DNA from: a bacterium
GTDB lineage: Bacteria > Planctomycetota > Planctomycetia > Pirellulales > Pirellulaceae
Assembly (NCBI GenBank): GCA_030430075.1
Contig: JAUIGN010000006.1
Coordinates: 124,001 to 188,000 of the forward strand
DNA: 64,000 nucleotides
Direction of reading: 5' to 3'
This document shows positions 45,115 through 56,000 of this stretch, one piece after another. Numbering within the stretch: the stretch's first letter is position 1; every line of letters starts with the position of its first letter. The position numbers and the translations under genes were made by a program. The notes under the pieces are model-generated. The model saw nothing but the letters and a program-made list of their open reading frames with translations. It made no database searches and was not told the origin of the DNA.

Positions 45115-45636
45115 TCAGCCCGCCAGTCGAGAGATGCGATTGCCGGTGGCGGCGATCTCATCTTCGCTGGGCTCGTAGCAGTATTGCATCAAGTACGCGT
45201 CTTCCGTCGTGTCGTCATAGAAGTCCCGTAGCACGGAGACCGCGGCAAATCCCGCTCGGCGGAAGAACAGTTGAGCGCTCAAGTTCGTCTCACGTACTTC
45301 CAGCAGAATGCGATTGCGTCGTTGGTGGGAGAGCTTGCTAATCAGCTTGCTCACCATGGCGTGCCCGACGCCGCGCTGGCGGAAATCTTCATGGACGGAG
45401 AAATTCAAGATGTGCAGCCGCGTCTTGTGCAGTTCATAGATCATGAACCCCACGACCTGCTCTTCATACTCCGCGACCATGCCGATGCAATTGCGTTGCC
45501 GGAGGCAGCGAATGAAATCTTCTTCGGACCAGGGAAATTCAAAGCTGCGATTTTCAATGTCGAGTACATCCGGCATGTCTCGCCGAATCATCCAGCGGAT
45601 GTGGACGTAAAGTTCCTGCTTATTTTGAGCAGTCAT
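45115..45636 (-). CDS. rimI: Ribosomal protein S18 alanine N-acetyltransferase (RimI-like)
   Basis: Predicted 173 residues of the GNAT fold: VLDIENRSFEFPWSEEDFIR, then FMIYELHKTRLHILNFSVHE and DFRQRGVGHAMVSKLISKLS (acetyl-CoA loop), LLEVRETNLSAQLFFRRAGF near the end. RimI acetylates the N-terminus of S18. A strong GGAGG lies before the ATG. It is co-directional with the acyltransferase gene. Confidence 0.9.
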   Translation of the reverse strand: MTAQNKQELYVHIRWMIRRDMPDVLDIENRSFEFPWSEEDFIRCLRQRNCIGMVAEYEEQVVGFMIYELHKTRLHILNFSVHEDFRQRGVGHAMVSKLISKLSHQRRNRILLEVRETNLSAQLFFRRAGFAAVSVLRDFYDDTTEDAYLMQYCYEPSEDEIAATGNRISRLAG

Positions 45637-46094
45637 GCCGGACTACCTCCTTGTTCGTCCCGCGTGGCTTGGAATCCAGGGAACTTGATCGAGTTGCCCC
45701 CGATCAAGGTCGCACAAAATATCAAAACGGGCGAATTGCGTCCAGACGAACCCGGTGCCGTGCGAGCCTCGATTTCAGGCGAATCTCGGGGTGCCTCGAT
45801 CCGGTTCGCGCAGCGCTCGACGAAATCGTGGGCTGCGTTCCAGCGGCCGATGATGGATTCGGGCGAGCGTTAATACCGTTCAGTTGGATTCCGCACTTCC
45901 GTAGGTCATGCTTTGCATGACGTTCCGCACTTGCCTAAATCCCTGGCCGCCAAACCGATCCATCGGATTTCATAGGCCGTTGTTGCCCAATGATGGTTGC
46001 GGGAATACGGCGAACGCCTGGCAGAATTTTTAACGCTTTGTCAGTCGACACCTTATGGATGCGATCACCAGATACGAATTGAACAGTAGTCGGG
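45637..46094. other. Intergenic region, 458 bp
   Basis: No gene visible. Contains a GTCATGC hairpin repeat (45889-45926). It separates the rimI start (minus) from the stop of the giant gene (minus). Confidence 0.6.
45889..45926. repeat. GTCATGC-N3-GCATGAC hairpin repeat, copy 3
   Basis: ATTCCGCACTTCCGTAG, arms 45905-45911 and 45915-45921 (loop TTT), then GTTCC. The flank is shared with the copy at 36104-36143. Confidence 0.85.
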
Positions 46095-49000
46095 CTAGCG
46101 TGAAACCTGATGCGACTTGCGGACCGGCCAGAAGGCGGCCGTCGTGAACAGGATCACCAGCATCAGGCCCACGAAGCTGGGCGTGAACCAAAGCCACCAG
46201 GCGATTCCCGCGGTCACCCCCAGGGCGAACCAGGATTGCTCGAGCGTTTCCCGCAGTCGCCATCGACGGAGGGCCACGTTCGCGATCGCAAACAGGCCGA
46301 TCAAGGCGAAGCCCAGCCCCAGCCGGAGACCGACGTCATTCTGCATCGCATCCGAAAAACGCAGGTTGACGGCCGAAGAGGCTCCCTGGATGACGAACCG
46401 TACAGGCTCGCCTTGACCTTCCAACAATCGTCGCTGGTGTCGAGCGACCAGGTCGAGGAGCCCGGCATCCGCCTCCGGAGGTGCCGTCTGCTGCCCACCG
46501 CTGGCGATCCGGATCGCAGAAGCTTGGCGGCGCTTCCAACTGCGGGTCCACGAATCGAAACCCGCTTCGGCGGCGTGCGGCGTCAGCCGTTCGCCCATTT
46601 GCAATGCGACGCTGGCCGATTCGGCGCGGGCGGTTGCCTGTTCTTCTGCCGTCGACAGGGTGTGTTCCAGCAAGGTCTCTTTCAAAACGCTCCCCACGGG
46701 GCAGTGAATCGTCCACAACGTCTGCTCCACTGGCAAGTCCGCCAGCGTGGGGGCCAGGATCGTTTCGCCGAAGCGCGGACTGCCGCTTTGGCTGCTGCCG
46801 GAAAACACCACGTCGACCCGCTGTGGCAACTGATCGGGGCCCAACGGGACCCAGTGGCGGGTACCACTCTCCGTCCGGAGCGTTACTGGAATACCGGCGA
46901 CTTCGACGTGGGCGATCTCCAGGCGGCTGGGAACGATCAACATCACTTCGGTCAGTTGTCGCGGAATGATGTCGAATGATCCCACGCCGTAGTAGGTCCG
47001 GTCGTCGTTCCAGGCGACGTGGATGTCCGCCAACTGCACTTGCGGTGTTCCACCCAATCGGCCCACATGATGGACGACGGCAGTGACCCTCCCGCCTTCG
47101 ACTTCGTACAAGGTTGCCTCGTCGGGTAAACCACCTTGATTGGGCAGCTTGGGAATCTGCTTCAGGCCAGTTGTCTCCCAGGAAATCAATTCGTCGTTCC
47201 GTTTGCCCGGCAGGATCAGGTAATGCCGCGCCTGATTTTCGTTGAGTAGCCGGAGGAGCGGAACTTCTGACGACGAGGTATCCGAATCGAGCGACTCGCA
47301 ACGCACGCGGAGATTGATTTGTTTGCGGGTCGGGCGGCCACGGCGAATGACCATGACGCGTGTGTCACCGGTGCCTTGAATCTCATAAGCAGTCGGCGGT
47401 GTGATGGTTAACGGACCCGACCAACCACCGGGCACCGCCAGCCGGATTTCTTCGACGGATCCCGCCTTGACCGTCAGGGCGACCTGCGATTCGGATACGA
47501 GCCGGTCGTTGTTTCCAAATGTCAACTGGGTGACGATTTGCCCGGTCACTTGAGGCCGGTTGCGTTTCGCCAAGAACGACACGGCTGCCGCCGGCGAGTC
47601 TTCCGTGGCGGCCGGCACGAAGTACGACTTGTATAACCGACCTGCTTGCCCCGATGCCTCAAACCGTTCGCTCGCATCGCTGGCTTCGTCGACCAGGCCC
47701 GTCGTCCGGACGTCCGCCAGTTCGACATCTGCCAGTTGGCGGACCACGATCCGATCGGATTGGAATTCGACGTCCCGCAGTGACAGCAGCGGCAGCGCCG
47801 TGCGCCGTTGGACTCCGGTCCGCGCCGTGCCGTGAATGGCCAGGCGGTAGGCGTCGTCGACGGGCGGTGCAAAGAACACGGTGAGAAGGTCGTCGGTGCG
47901 TGTCCATGTTGCCGGGTACACTGTCTCGCCCTGCATGACCTGGAGGTCACCGACCTCCAGCCTTGGCGACACGACAATCTGCTGCTGAAAGCAGGGGTTG
48001 CCTGCGGGATCAATGCTGGCCGCATAATCGAGTTCGACGTACGACGCACCGATGCTCCAGGTGGCCAGTTGTTGCGCACCGGGCCGCCGTCGGCGAGGCC
48101 GGGAAGTAACGTGCCAGCGCCCCTCCCGGTCGACAAGCCGATAGGCGAGTTGGGGGGCATCGTCCGCATCCTGCCAGGCAGCGATGAACTCGGTGGGAAG
48201 AATGGCTGGAAGCGGCGGCTCGGCATCCACTTCCACAGCGAAGTCCGCCGGAAAGGAAACGCCCACCGCCGCGGGGCTCGCGACGTCAGCCTCGGCGCGG
48301 AGATACGGCAGATAGATATTCCCCAGGCCGCTGGTCTCTGTCATCAAAAACGTCGCCCGAACAAGCACCTGGTTCGCCATCGGATCCTCGAAGCGGACGA
48401 CGATCGACGGGTTCGGGCCTCCTTCCGTCTCGTAGTTCCCCGGTTGGCTGGGGGCCAGTTGGGATAGCTTCAGGCGCGGATCAACGAGGAGGCGAATCTG
48501 GTCGATCCCACCTCGGGGCACGGAGAACGAGAACTGTCCTTCGAGGACGACTGAACTGGGGTTAATTCGCAGCCAGAAGTTTTCTGCGACCGACAACGGC
48601 GGTTTCTCAACGGCCGTTGAGGAACGGAGTGGCCAGCGAACGGCCAGCACGTCGGTTGGCCCCAGGTCCGCCTCGATGGTCCCCAGCCCGGCATCTTGCT
48701 CGATTGCACCGATGACGGAAGGTACCTGGATGCCGTCGATGCGCGACGAGGAACGAACCTTCAGCCGGGCACCGGCATGTGCCGGAATACTCAGCGAAAA
48801 ACCGCTCGACTGGTCGTCATTTCGCAGGACCGGCCGCAGTGCCACTTCGAATCGATGCCGTCCCGGACGTGCGATCCGGATGGTCAACGCCTGGCCGGTC
48901 GGATCCCAGACCGGTTCGATCGGCAAGCCATCCAGGCGGACGTTGGTAAACGAGCGAACGGCGTCACGCCCCAAGGGGAAGACGACCGTCGTTCCCATCT

Positions 49001-52000
49001 GAAACGTCTCCAATTCAAAGTCCCCGATGACGTCCGTTTCCACCAGCCCGGCCCCATCGCCTCGCAGGGCGAGCGACGTTTCGTAGGACGCCGAGCGGAT
49101 CAGCCAGGTGACGCGGTGATCCCCGTTCGTGGTCGTGCCCCGATGCAGCGAGTCGAAGAGCTTCTGCGGAACCTGCACGAATTCGCCTAACGGCTTCCGT
49201 TCTTCATCGACAGGAATCAGGACACGATAGACGGTCGCCAATGTCGAGTTCGCTGTGGGAGCCTGGTCGTCGCCGAATGCCTGCCAGGCTCCCAGCACGA
49301 CGAACAACACGACGGAGGCTCCGGTCAGGACGGCGGAATTTCGCGCCGAGGGGGCTTGTTGACGGGGCGGCGGGCTGACAGCCGTCGCTCGCAGGAAACT
49401 CAACAAGAGGCCGACCAGCCCACCCCACAAGAGGCCACGGGCAACCGGGATCAATTCGGCCGGCATCAGCAGTGTGCAGAGGACGGCGATCAAGATCAGC
49501 GCCATGAGGTTGAAGCGGCGTGTGGCGAACCAGATGACGACCGCGATCATGACGCACGCAGCGCCCCAACCAACGGCTTGCAGGACCGCCGGGCGATACA
49601 CCGAAAACCGAACGACTTGCGCCGCATTGGGACGCAGCCGATAGTGCTGCCAGCCAACGCCCAGATCCTCGGATGCGCCCTCTGCGACACCCAACCAAGG
49701 TCCCGAACTCAACTTGGGCGTCTGCAGCCAGTTGTGGGGAGTCACGATGTCCAAATTCGTGGACGGCGCCGTGCGGACGCCGCGTGAAGCGACCAGGACG
49801 ATCGGGTTTCCGGTCATTTGCAGGCTGTCGGCGAAGTCTCCCAGACGCGTGCGTGAAGTCAACAACAGGGAATGCGGGCCGGCGACGAGGACGAGCTGGT
49901 GGTCCGCAAACACGTCCGCTGCCGAACCCTGGGGATCTTCCGGGTAGAGGGCATCAGCGGTGATTCCCTGGTCGCGCAGCGCATCACGATCGATACGCAA
50001 TCCGCTCGGCTGCGTGTACTCGCCGTCGAGCCGCGAGTAGCGGGCCAGCACCTGCCCCCAGGTAACCGGTTCGTTCGATGCGTCCGGTGAATCGGCGGCG
50101 GTCAAGATGCGATCAAAACGCGCCAGGAACTGACCGGCTCGCCGCTCCCGGTCACGGCGTGCTGAGTGGCCAATCGCCTGCCAATCGGCCAGCGAAAAGA
50201 GATCAAAGGGTGCCCGGTCACGGCGCAGCAGGGTTCTCCCGAAGAATCGCTCCTTCCAGTTGATCGATGGCGAGAGGGTGGTGCGGACAAACCTTGCGTC
50301 CTCTTTCGCAGATATTCCCGGCGGCAGCCAGATATCCCAGAGACGGTTCAGGCAGGGGACGTCGATCAGCGGCCATTCGACGGCATGTGAGGTAAAGTCG
50401 CGAAGCGGCGCTTCGCGGGTCGAGTAGTCGACCTGGACGAGCGGAAACCGTTCTCTCGGTGGCAGCGGTACGGTAATCCCTGCTGAGGCTCCTGAGGTTC
50501 TCGCGTATGACGCATCGCTCCCGTTGACAAGGACGCGGTGCAGAATGGCCGTGGCCGGCAGGGTGAGCTTGACCTGCGGGCGCCCGGCATTCTGGATCTT
50601 GAAGCGGATCTGATGGCTGGCGGCGCCATGCGTCTCGAACTGCGAGACCAGTTCGCAGGCCCAGACCCAGGCCAGTGCGGCCTTGCCGGGAGGCCCGGTT
50701 CGCGAAACGCGGACCGCGTGCTCCCGGCCCGGATCGTAACGGAAGGCGGCACGCTGGAAGGTGTAGTTACCGTCCGCCGGCCGAGGAATCGGGACCGCAG
50801 TCAAGTTGTCCGCATCGACCGTCACCGTCGTTCCATCAATCGCACCGATGGTGACGTTCCCGTTCTGCTCGCTGGCTTCGATCAACGACGCCAGAAAGAC
50901 AGGGGCGGTCTCAGTCAACGGAGCGCTGCAGACCGCGGTGATCTGAAACGGCTTGGTTCGCGGCTGACGCAGTTGCAATTCCCAGGTACTGGCCTGGTCG
51001 GTATCGGGTGACTTGACAACACGCGCTGATAGCAAGCCCTCGCTCTCGTCCGTCGACCAGTTCAACGGCACCGTGGGGCGAGGTGAGACGCGAACCACCA
51101 GGCTGGATACCGGCGACGACTCGGGCGTGCACTGAATACGAATCGCCTGCCGCAGCACATCCGCATCCGCCATCGCCTCGACGACGATCTCGCCTGCGTA
51201 GCGGGGTTTTTCCTGGGTCAGGCTGACGCGAAACGTACTGTTCGTATGATTGTCGACGTACTCGATGTCACTGGTGAGTGGCCCCAGCAGGTCGCGGTCC
51301 GCCTCGGAGAACGCGCCGAGTTCATCGGCCGTCGGCTGTTCACCGATAACCAGAAGATGATAGGGCGCTTCGGCTCGCAACGAGACCAGGCGCCGATGGT
51401 CGGCGACGTCGGGGAAGTTGACGATGCGAAACGCTTCCGGAAATATCTCGTCGGCCCCCGCCGGCGTACTCCGCCGCGCCGTGATGATCAATCGCACGGA
51501 CCGGTCGCCGGAAACCGGTTCCTTCAGTTGGACGCGAATCTGCCGCCCGCGGGTCCGGCGGGCGGGCGTTCCGTGCAGCGCGTCGGCGGGCGAAGCTTCC
51601 ACGGTATCCACTTTCCAAGGGGCGACGACTTGCGCCTCCAACACATGGATGGCCCCTTCCAGGGCTCGCACGTCGGCCGTGATCTGGGCCGTCATCTGAG
51701 TGGGGCTCACGGAGACCGCCGTACCGGTCGTGACGATTGTCTTGACCGGCGGCCGCCCCACCTCGACCGAGCAGGCGGCCAACGGGCTCAGCAATTGGAA
51801 CTGATGCAACGTGCCGTCGTCACGTTCGGCACGAGAAGCGACACCGGTTTGCACGGCTTCGTCGAATTGTAACTGTTTCAAGACGAGCGTCTCGGGGACC
51901 TCGACGGTGGCGGTGGCCTGCTCCCAGGCCAGGCCCGGGGCACGAACCGACGGGAGCTGCACGCTTTGATCGATGGCCAACGGCGCCATCGCATCGATCA

Positions 52001-53048
52001 TCAGCTTCCGCGTTGCGCCTTGGAGCGGCGTGTCAAAGGTCAGCACAATCTCGCCGGGCGCATCGCCGCGCGTGATTTGCCCGGGCAGCAATTCACGCTC
52101 GCCGATGCGGACGCGGGCCACGCGCAGCCCGGGGGCAGATTCCAGCAACAGCCGGTCGATCGGATGTTGCCCGACAGCCAGAGAGAGCTCCGTCTGAACT
52201 TCGACGGCTGCCGTCGACAGTCGGTAGCGTGTCGCTTGACGCAGACGCGTCATCGCGGCGTCCGCTGAGGACGACATCTGGGGGGCGAGGATCTCGAGTG
52301 TGAATTCGTGCTTGCCGCCCAGTGTTACCAGCCACCGCGCCAGGCCCTCGCCGACCTCTGCCGGGACCACGGCTGCGTCGACGGTTGCCTCATCGGCAAG
52401 CTGGGCATTGCCGTCCGCGACGACCGGAACCAGGCCCTGCGGCAGGTCGAGGACCAATTGGTTGATGGACGAGGGTGGAATGGCGACTGCAAACCGCGTG
52501 AGGGCGGCCGCGCCGGGCGCGGTGCCGTTGTCGTCGCCGCGCAGGCTCCAGTTAAAAAGGAGCCGCGACGAGCGGTTGACCAGGACCACCTGCTCGTTTG
52601 CGGCGCCGACTCCGCCGCTGACGGCGGCGTCCTCGGGGTCTGCCCACCGCAACTGGCGGATCGGCAGGCGGCAGGGCGCGAGCGACAGGACGCTGGTGGT
52701 CGCCTGCTGATTGACCACCTCCACGCCGGCCCGCCCGTCGACGAGTTGGTTGTTGTCGTACCGTGCATAGTAGATTCCGGAGACCAGCCGAGCACTGCTG
52801 ATCGCATCTTCCGCCGTGACCCGTTTGAGCGCCTCGAGCTTCTCTTCGAACGACGTGCGGGTCATCGGCATGTAGCCCTTGACCCGCGACGGGACGAGTT
52901 CCTTGAGCAGGTATTCACGGACGACGTAGACGGGACGCTTCGTGGCCTCGCCACCGGCAGGCTCTGCCTGCGCCCACAAGCCATCTCCGCCGACCGGAGC
53001 GAGTCCGATCAAGATGGCGACGCTCATTCGCTGGAGACGACCCATCAT
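46095..53048 (-). CDS. Giant exported membrane protein with two modules, unknown function
   Basis: Predicted 2317 residues starting MMGRLQRMSVAILIGLAPVG, a signal peptide. Long beta-rich stretches are broken by a cluster of about four membrane helices (about 1155-1260, ACVMIAVVIWFATRRFNLMA, VLCTLLMPAELIPVARG, VLTGASVVLFVVLGAW) and end with further helices (about 2240-2315). The second half opens with YRVLIPVDEERKPLGEFVQV and a chain of beta segments that recalls the neighbouring 1124-residue protein (GESGELVPVADLTVEEY), so this looks like a tandem of two related modules. I do not recognise a family. The start overlaps the stop of the upstream gene by four bases (ATGA), so both are made together, probably as envelope components. 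Confidence 0.75.
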   Translation of the reverse strand: MMGRLQRMSVAILIGLAPVGGDGLWAQAEPAGGEATKRPVYVVREYLLKELVPSRVKGYMPMTRTSFEEKLEALKRVTAEDAISSARLVSGIYYARYDNNQLVDGRAGVEVVNQQATTSVLSLAPCRLPIRQLRWADPEDAAVSGGVGAANEQVVLVNRSSRLLFNWSLRGDDNGTAPGAAALTRFAVAIPPSSINQLVLDLPQGLVPVVADGNAQLADEATVDAAVVPAEVGEGLARWLVTLGGKHEFTLEILAPQMSSSADAAMTRLRQATRYRLSTAAVEVQTELSLAVGQHPIDRLLLESAPGLRVARVRIGERELLPGQITRGDAPGEIVLTFDTPLQGATRKLMIDAMAPLAIDQSVQLPSVRAPGLAWEQATATVEVPETLVLKQLQFDEAVQTGVASRAERDDGTLHQFQLLSPLAACSVEVGRPPVKTIVTTGTAVSVSPTQMTAQITADVRALEGAIHVLEAQVVAPWKVDTVEASPADALHGTPARRTRGRQIRVQLKEPVSGDRSVRLIITARRSTPAGADEIFPEAFRIVNFPDVADHRRLVSLRAEAPYHLLVIGEQPTADELGAFSEADRDLLGPLTSDIEYVDNHTNSTFRVSLTQEKPRYAGEIVVEAMADADVLRQAIRIQCTPESSPVSSLVVRVSPRPTVPLNWSTDESEGLLSARVVKSPDTDQASTWELQLRQPRTKPFQITAVCSAPLTETAPVFLASLIEASEQNGNVTIGAIDGTTVTVDADNLTAVPIPRPADGNYTFQRAAFRYDPGREHAVRVSRTGPPGKAALAWVWACELVSQFETHGAASHQIRFKIQNAGRPQVKLTLPATAILHRVLVNGSDASYARTSGASAGITVPLPPRERFPLVQVDYSTREAPLRDFTSHAVEWPLIDVPCLNRLWDIWLPPGISAKEDARFVRTTLSPSINWKERFFGRTLLRRDRAPFDLFSLADWQAIGHSARRDRERRAGQFLARFDRILTAADSPDASNEPVTWGQVLARYSRLDGEYTQPSGLRIDRDALRDQGITADALYPEDPQGSAADVFADHQLVLVAGPHSLLLTSRTRLGDFADSLQMTGNPIVLVASRGVRTAPSTNLDIVTPHNWLQTPKLSSGPWLGVAEGASEDLGVGWQHYRLRPNAAQVVRFSVYRPAVLQAVGWGAACVMIAVVIWFATRRFNLMALILIAVLCTLLMPAELIPVARGLLWGGLVGLLLSFLRATAVSPPPRQQAPSARNSAVLTGASVVLFVVLGAWQAFGDDQAPTANSTLATVYRVLIPVDEERKPLGEFVQVPQKLFDSLHRGTTTNGDHRVTWLIRSASYETSLALRGDGAGLVETDVIGDFELETFQMGTTVVFPLGRDAVRSFTNVRLDGLPIEPVWDPTGQALTIRIARPGRHRFEVALRPVLRNDDQSSGFSLSIPAHAGARLKVRSSSRIDGIQVPSVIGAIEQDAGLGTIEADLGPTDVLAVRWPLRSSTAVEKPPLSVAENFWLRINPSSVVLEGQFSFSVPRGGIDQIRLLVDPRLKLSQLAPSQPGNYETEGGPNPSIVVRFEDPMANQVLVRATFLMTETSGLGNIYLPYLRAEADVASPAAVGVSFPADFAVEVDAEPPLPAILPTEFIAAWQDADDAPQLAYRLVDREGRWHVTSRPRRRRPGAQQLATWSIGASYVELDYAASIDPAGNPCFQQQIVVSPRLEVGDLQVMQGETVYPATWTRTDDLLTVFFAPPVDDAYRLAIHGTARTGVQRRTALPLLSLRDVEFQSDRIVVRQLADVELADVRTTGLVDEASDASERFEASGQAGRLYKSYFVPAATEDSPAAAVSFLAKRNRPQVTGQIVTQLTFGNNDRLVSESQVALTVKAGSVEEIRLAVPGGWSGPLTITPPTAYEIQGTGDTRVMVIRRGRPTRKQINLRVRCESLDSDTSSSEVPLLRLLNENQARHYLILPGKRNDELISWETTGLKQIPKLPNQGGLPDEATLYEVEGGRVTAVVHHVGRLGGTPQVQLADIHVAWNDDRTYYGVGSFDIIPRQLTEVMLIVPSRLEIAHVEVAGIPVTLRTESGTRHWVPLGPDQLPQRVDVVFSGSSQSGSPRFGETILAPTLADLPVEQTLWTIHCPVGSVLKETLLEHTLSTAEEQATARAESASVALQMGERLTPHAAEAGFDSWTRSWKRRQASAIRIASGGQQTAPPEADAGLLDLVARHQRRLLEGQGEPVRFVIQGASSAVNLRFSDAMQNDVGLRLGLGFALIGLFAIANVALRRWRLRETLEQSWFALGVTAGIAWWLWFTPSFVGLMLVILFTTAAFWPVRKSHQVSR

Positions 53049-56000
53049 GGCTTGGGTTCCACGATGGGCACTTGATAGTTGGCCGGCGCCAGCGTGGTCG
53101 TGGTGTGCGAGTTGCCCTCCGAAGGCGTCTGCACAATGAAGCTTTGCTTGGAATCGATCAGCGAAATCGAGCTGCCACCGGACGGACGACCGGCGCGGCG
53201 ACGCCTGACGGCATTGCGGTGTAGACGCTGGGCCAGTAACACGAACAGGATTCCCAGGCTGGCCGCCTGAACGCAAATGATCGTCGGCTCCGGAAACGCC
53301 ACGCCCACAGAGATCACGACCACGCCGGCCACGAGAAGGGCGGTGGGGTGGCGGGCCCAGCGAAAGTAGATCAAGCCCAGGCCGACGACCAGAACCGCCA
53401 GGGAAAACGCAGACGTGAGAAAGCTGCGGCTGGCCGTGATGAATTCGACCGGCTGCATGGGCCCCACCGAAGTGAAAAGGTAAACGTTGGCGGAGGTTTC
53501 CGGGAGGCTCCACTGTTGGGTGGCGCCGAGCATCGCTTCCAGGTCGGCCTGCCGGCGATTCGACTTGCGGCCCCAATGATGCAGGTTCCAGCGCCAGACG
53601 TACTCGGGAGTCAAGTTGCGGGGCGGCAAAACGAGGTGGTCGTAACGGGGCAAGACCAGTTGCCAATAGCTGCGGCGGGCACGTGGAACGCCGACCAGGA
53701 CCGGCGGCGCGACCGGCAGACGCGCCAGCGGGGCGTCGAAGGCGGCGAACTCGTACCACAGTTCAATTGTCTGCAGCTCGGGGACGTCCCGCGGGGCGAG
53801 CGGAACGGAGACCAGGCCTTGTGGTGACGAACCCACCGCAGGCTGTTTCATGCCGGCCACAGAGACATCAGTCAAGGTGGCGCCGTCCGGAAGTTGGACC
53901 TGGAGTTGAGCGGCCCGCGTACGGACCTGAAAGCACGCCCGGTCCTGTCGGATCGACGGCGAATGGAATGTTTGCAGCCAGAATTTCTCCACAACCGTCG
54001 CACCTTGCTGCGGCGTCTCGACGAGACGGGCCGACACGCTGACCGCCTCAACCTCGTCGCTGGTTTGGAACAGTTGTTCGCGGGATGAGGCATTGAGGAA
54101 ATCGTCAACCAGCGGAGCCCAGCCTTCGCTGACCAGTTCCAAATCAATCTCGTCGCTGGCCACCAGGCGGAGTTTGCTGGTCCCGAGCGTGATCGCCGGG
54201 TCGGCCGCGATGCGGATCAGCTGCACGGCCTGTGGCTGGTCCTCCGCGTCCGTGGAAAAGGGGACCGAGAATCGGGTCGTGATCGTACATGGCGTGATGC
54301 GGGCTTCCAGGAGATCGATGGTAACCTCCACCTGACCGCTGGCCGCATCGGGCATGATTCCCAGGATCGGTAGCGCCCGTTCTCTGGGCCCGCCTTCGGT
54401 TGACACGGGCCCTTCCGTGGTTAGCTCGAAGAAGTGCGCCTGGTCGCCAGGAACCAGTTCCTCGGGAAGTAGAAATCGGAGTTGCCGCAACGGTTCGTAG
54501 GAAATGTCGAGCTCAAAATTCTGTTCCACGTTCAAACGATCAACGTCGAACGTGAGCGTGTTGGCCATGTTGGCAGCCACGACTCGGCTACGGACGTCGA
54601 ATTCGCCGGCAAAGATCGCTCCGGCGTCGGACGGTTCTTCGACGTAGTACAGCGGCGGATGCTGATTGGCGGATTCCGCCAGCCCGGCCGGCAGGGACTC
54701 GGCAATCAATCCTTTGATTTCATCGCCCCGCAGGCGCAAGTCAATATTATCCGCCGGGTAAACGACAACCGCGGCGGGTGCCGTGACACCGTTGACCGTC
54801 CGCGGCAGCACGACGTTGAACGACTTGTCGTCCACCGCGATCGGCTGATGCGCTTCGATCCGGATCTCAATGTCTTCTGCTGTCGGCTTTCCATTCGAAG
54901 CCAACGGGATCGTCAACGGGGTGGTCTTGGCCAGGGAGATATTCTCGCCCACCGCCTCCGTGGGAAGGACGCGGTCGATCTCCCACCCCTCGGCCTGCAA
55001 GAGAATTTCGCGGATCCGGGTTCCACTGGCCGTGTACTTCAGGTTGCCAACCAGCCGGATCTGCGTTTCCTCGACGAAGATCGAATACGTTGGCGTGACC
55101 CGAATTCGCGACTCGCGTTCGCGCACCTCGACCTTCAGCGAGTACGGCTGGCGATCGTATTCAAAGCTGGCGACGGCGCCGGTCAGGCGTTGCGGCTCAG
55201 CGACCGTCACCTGCCGCACGTAGCTGCCGGCAAACCAGTCCACCGTCCAATCCCCCACGACGGCCAACTCCAGTGTTCCGGTCTGCTTGACCGCACCGAG
55301 GACTTCGAAGCCGGCCAACTCACGCTGGCCGACCAGGAGTTTGTCCGTCGAAATGGAGAACGCCTTGAGGCTCACCTCAAGCGCCGTTTCCTCCTTGCCG
55401 TCATTACGGCTCACGCGGAGGATCCGCCCTTTCCGTTGCGGCTCCGCAATCACCTCGACATTCACGCCGGGTGTCGGTTCCGGTATCAAGAATGCGTCCG
55501 CGGGCAAACGTACGTCGAATGTTCGGATCGGGGCGCCGAAACTGCGCACGCGCAAGTTGGTTTCGTAGTCGATCTGCTGGCCGTTGATCGTGGCGCGCGT
55601 GTCGGCCGTCGCTTCCAGGACCGGTGCCGTCTGATTCTTCTTCCGCCAGGTAATCTCGATCGGCCCACCCACGTTCTCGACGGCAATCCGAGTCTTCTCA
55701 TTGCTCAACGGGCGCGACGTGAGAATGTTCTCTTCGATGTTGTTGGTCGTGACATCCAGCTTCGTGCCGGGGACCTCCAACTGAATCTGCGTCGGGCGCG
55801 GCGGCGTCAGCATCGCCACGCGGAGTCGGCCCGCGGCGCGGACGACCGGCAACTTGATCGTCAGCGTGATGGCGTGCATCGACTTGGGGCCGGCACGCAA
55901 CCAGGCCACGTACCCATCCCCTTGCTTCTCGTAGGTGATGAAGAAGTCACCCGGACCAACGTACTTGGCTCCGGGCATCAAGATTGTCTGATTGAGACGC

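Noticed and set aside
53049..53759. N-terminal extension of the giant 2317-residue protein
   Set aside because: The extra residues overlap the upstream gene in another frame, lack family features and precede an obvious signal peptide start that overlaps the upstream stop by four bases.
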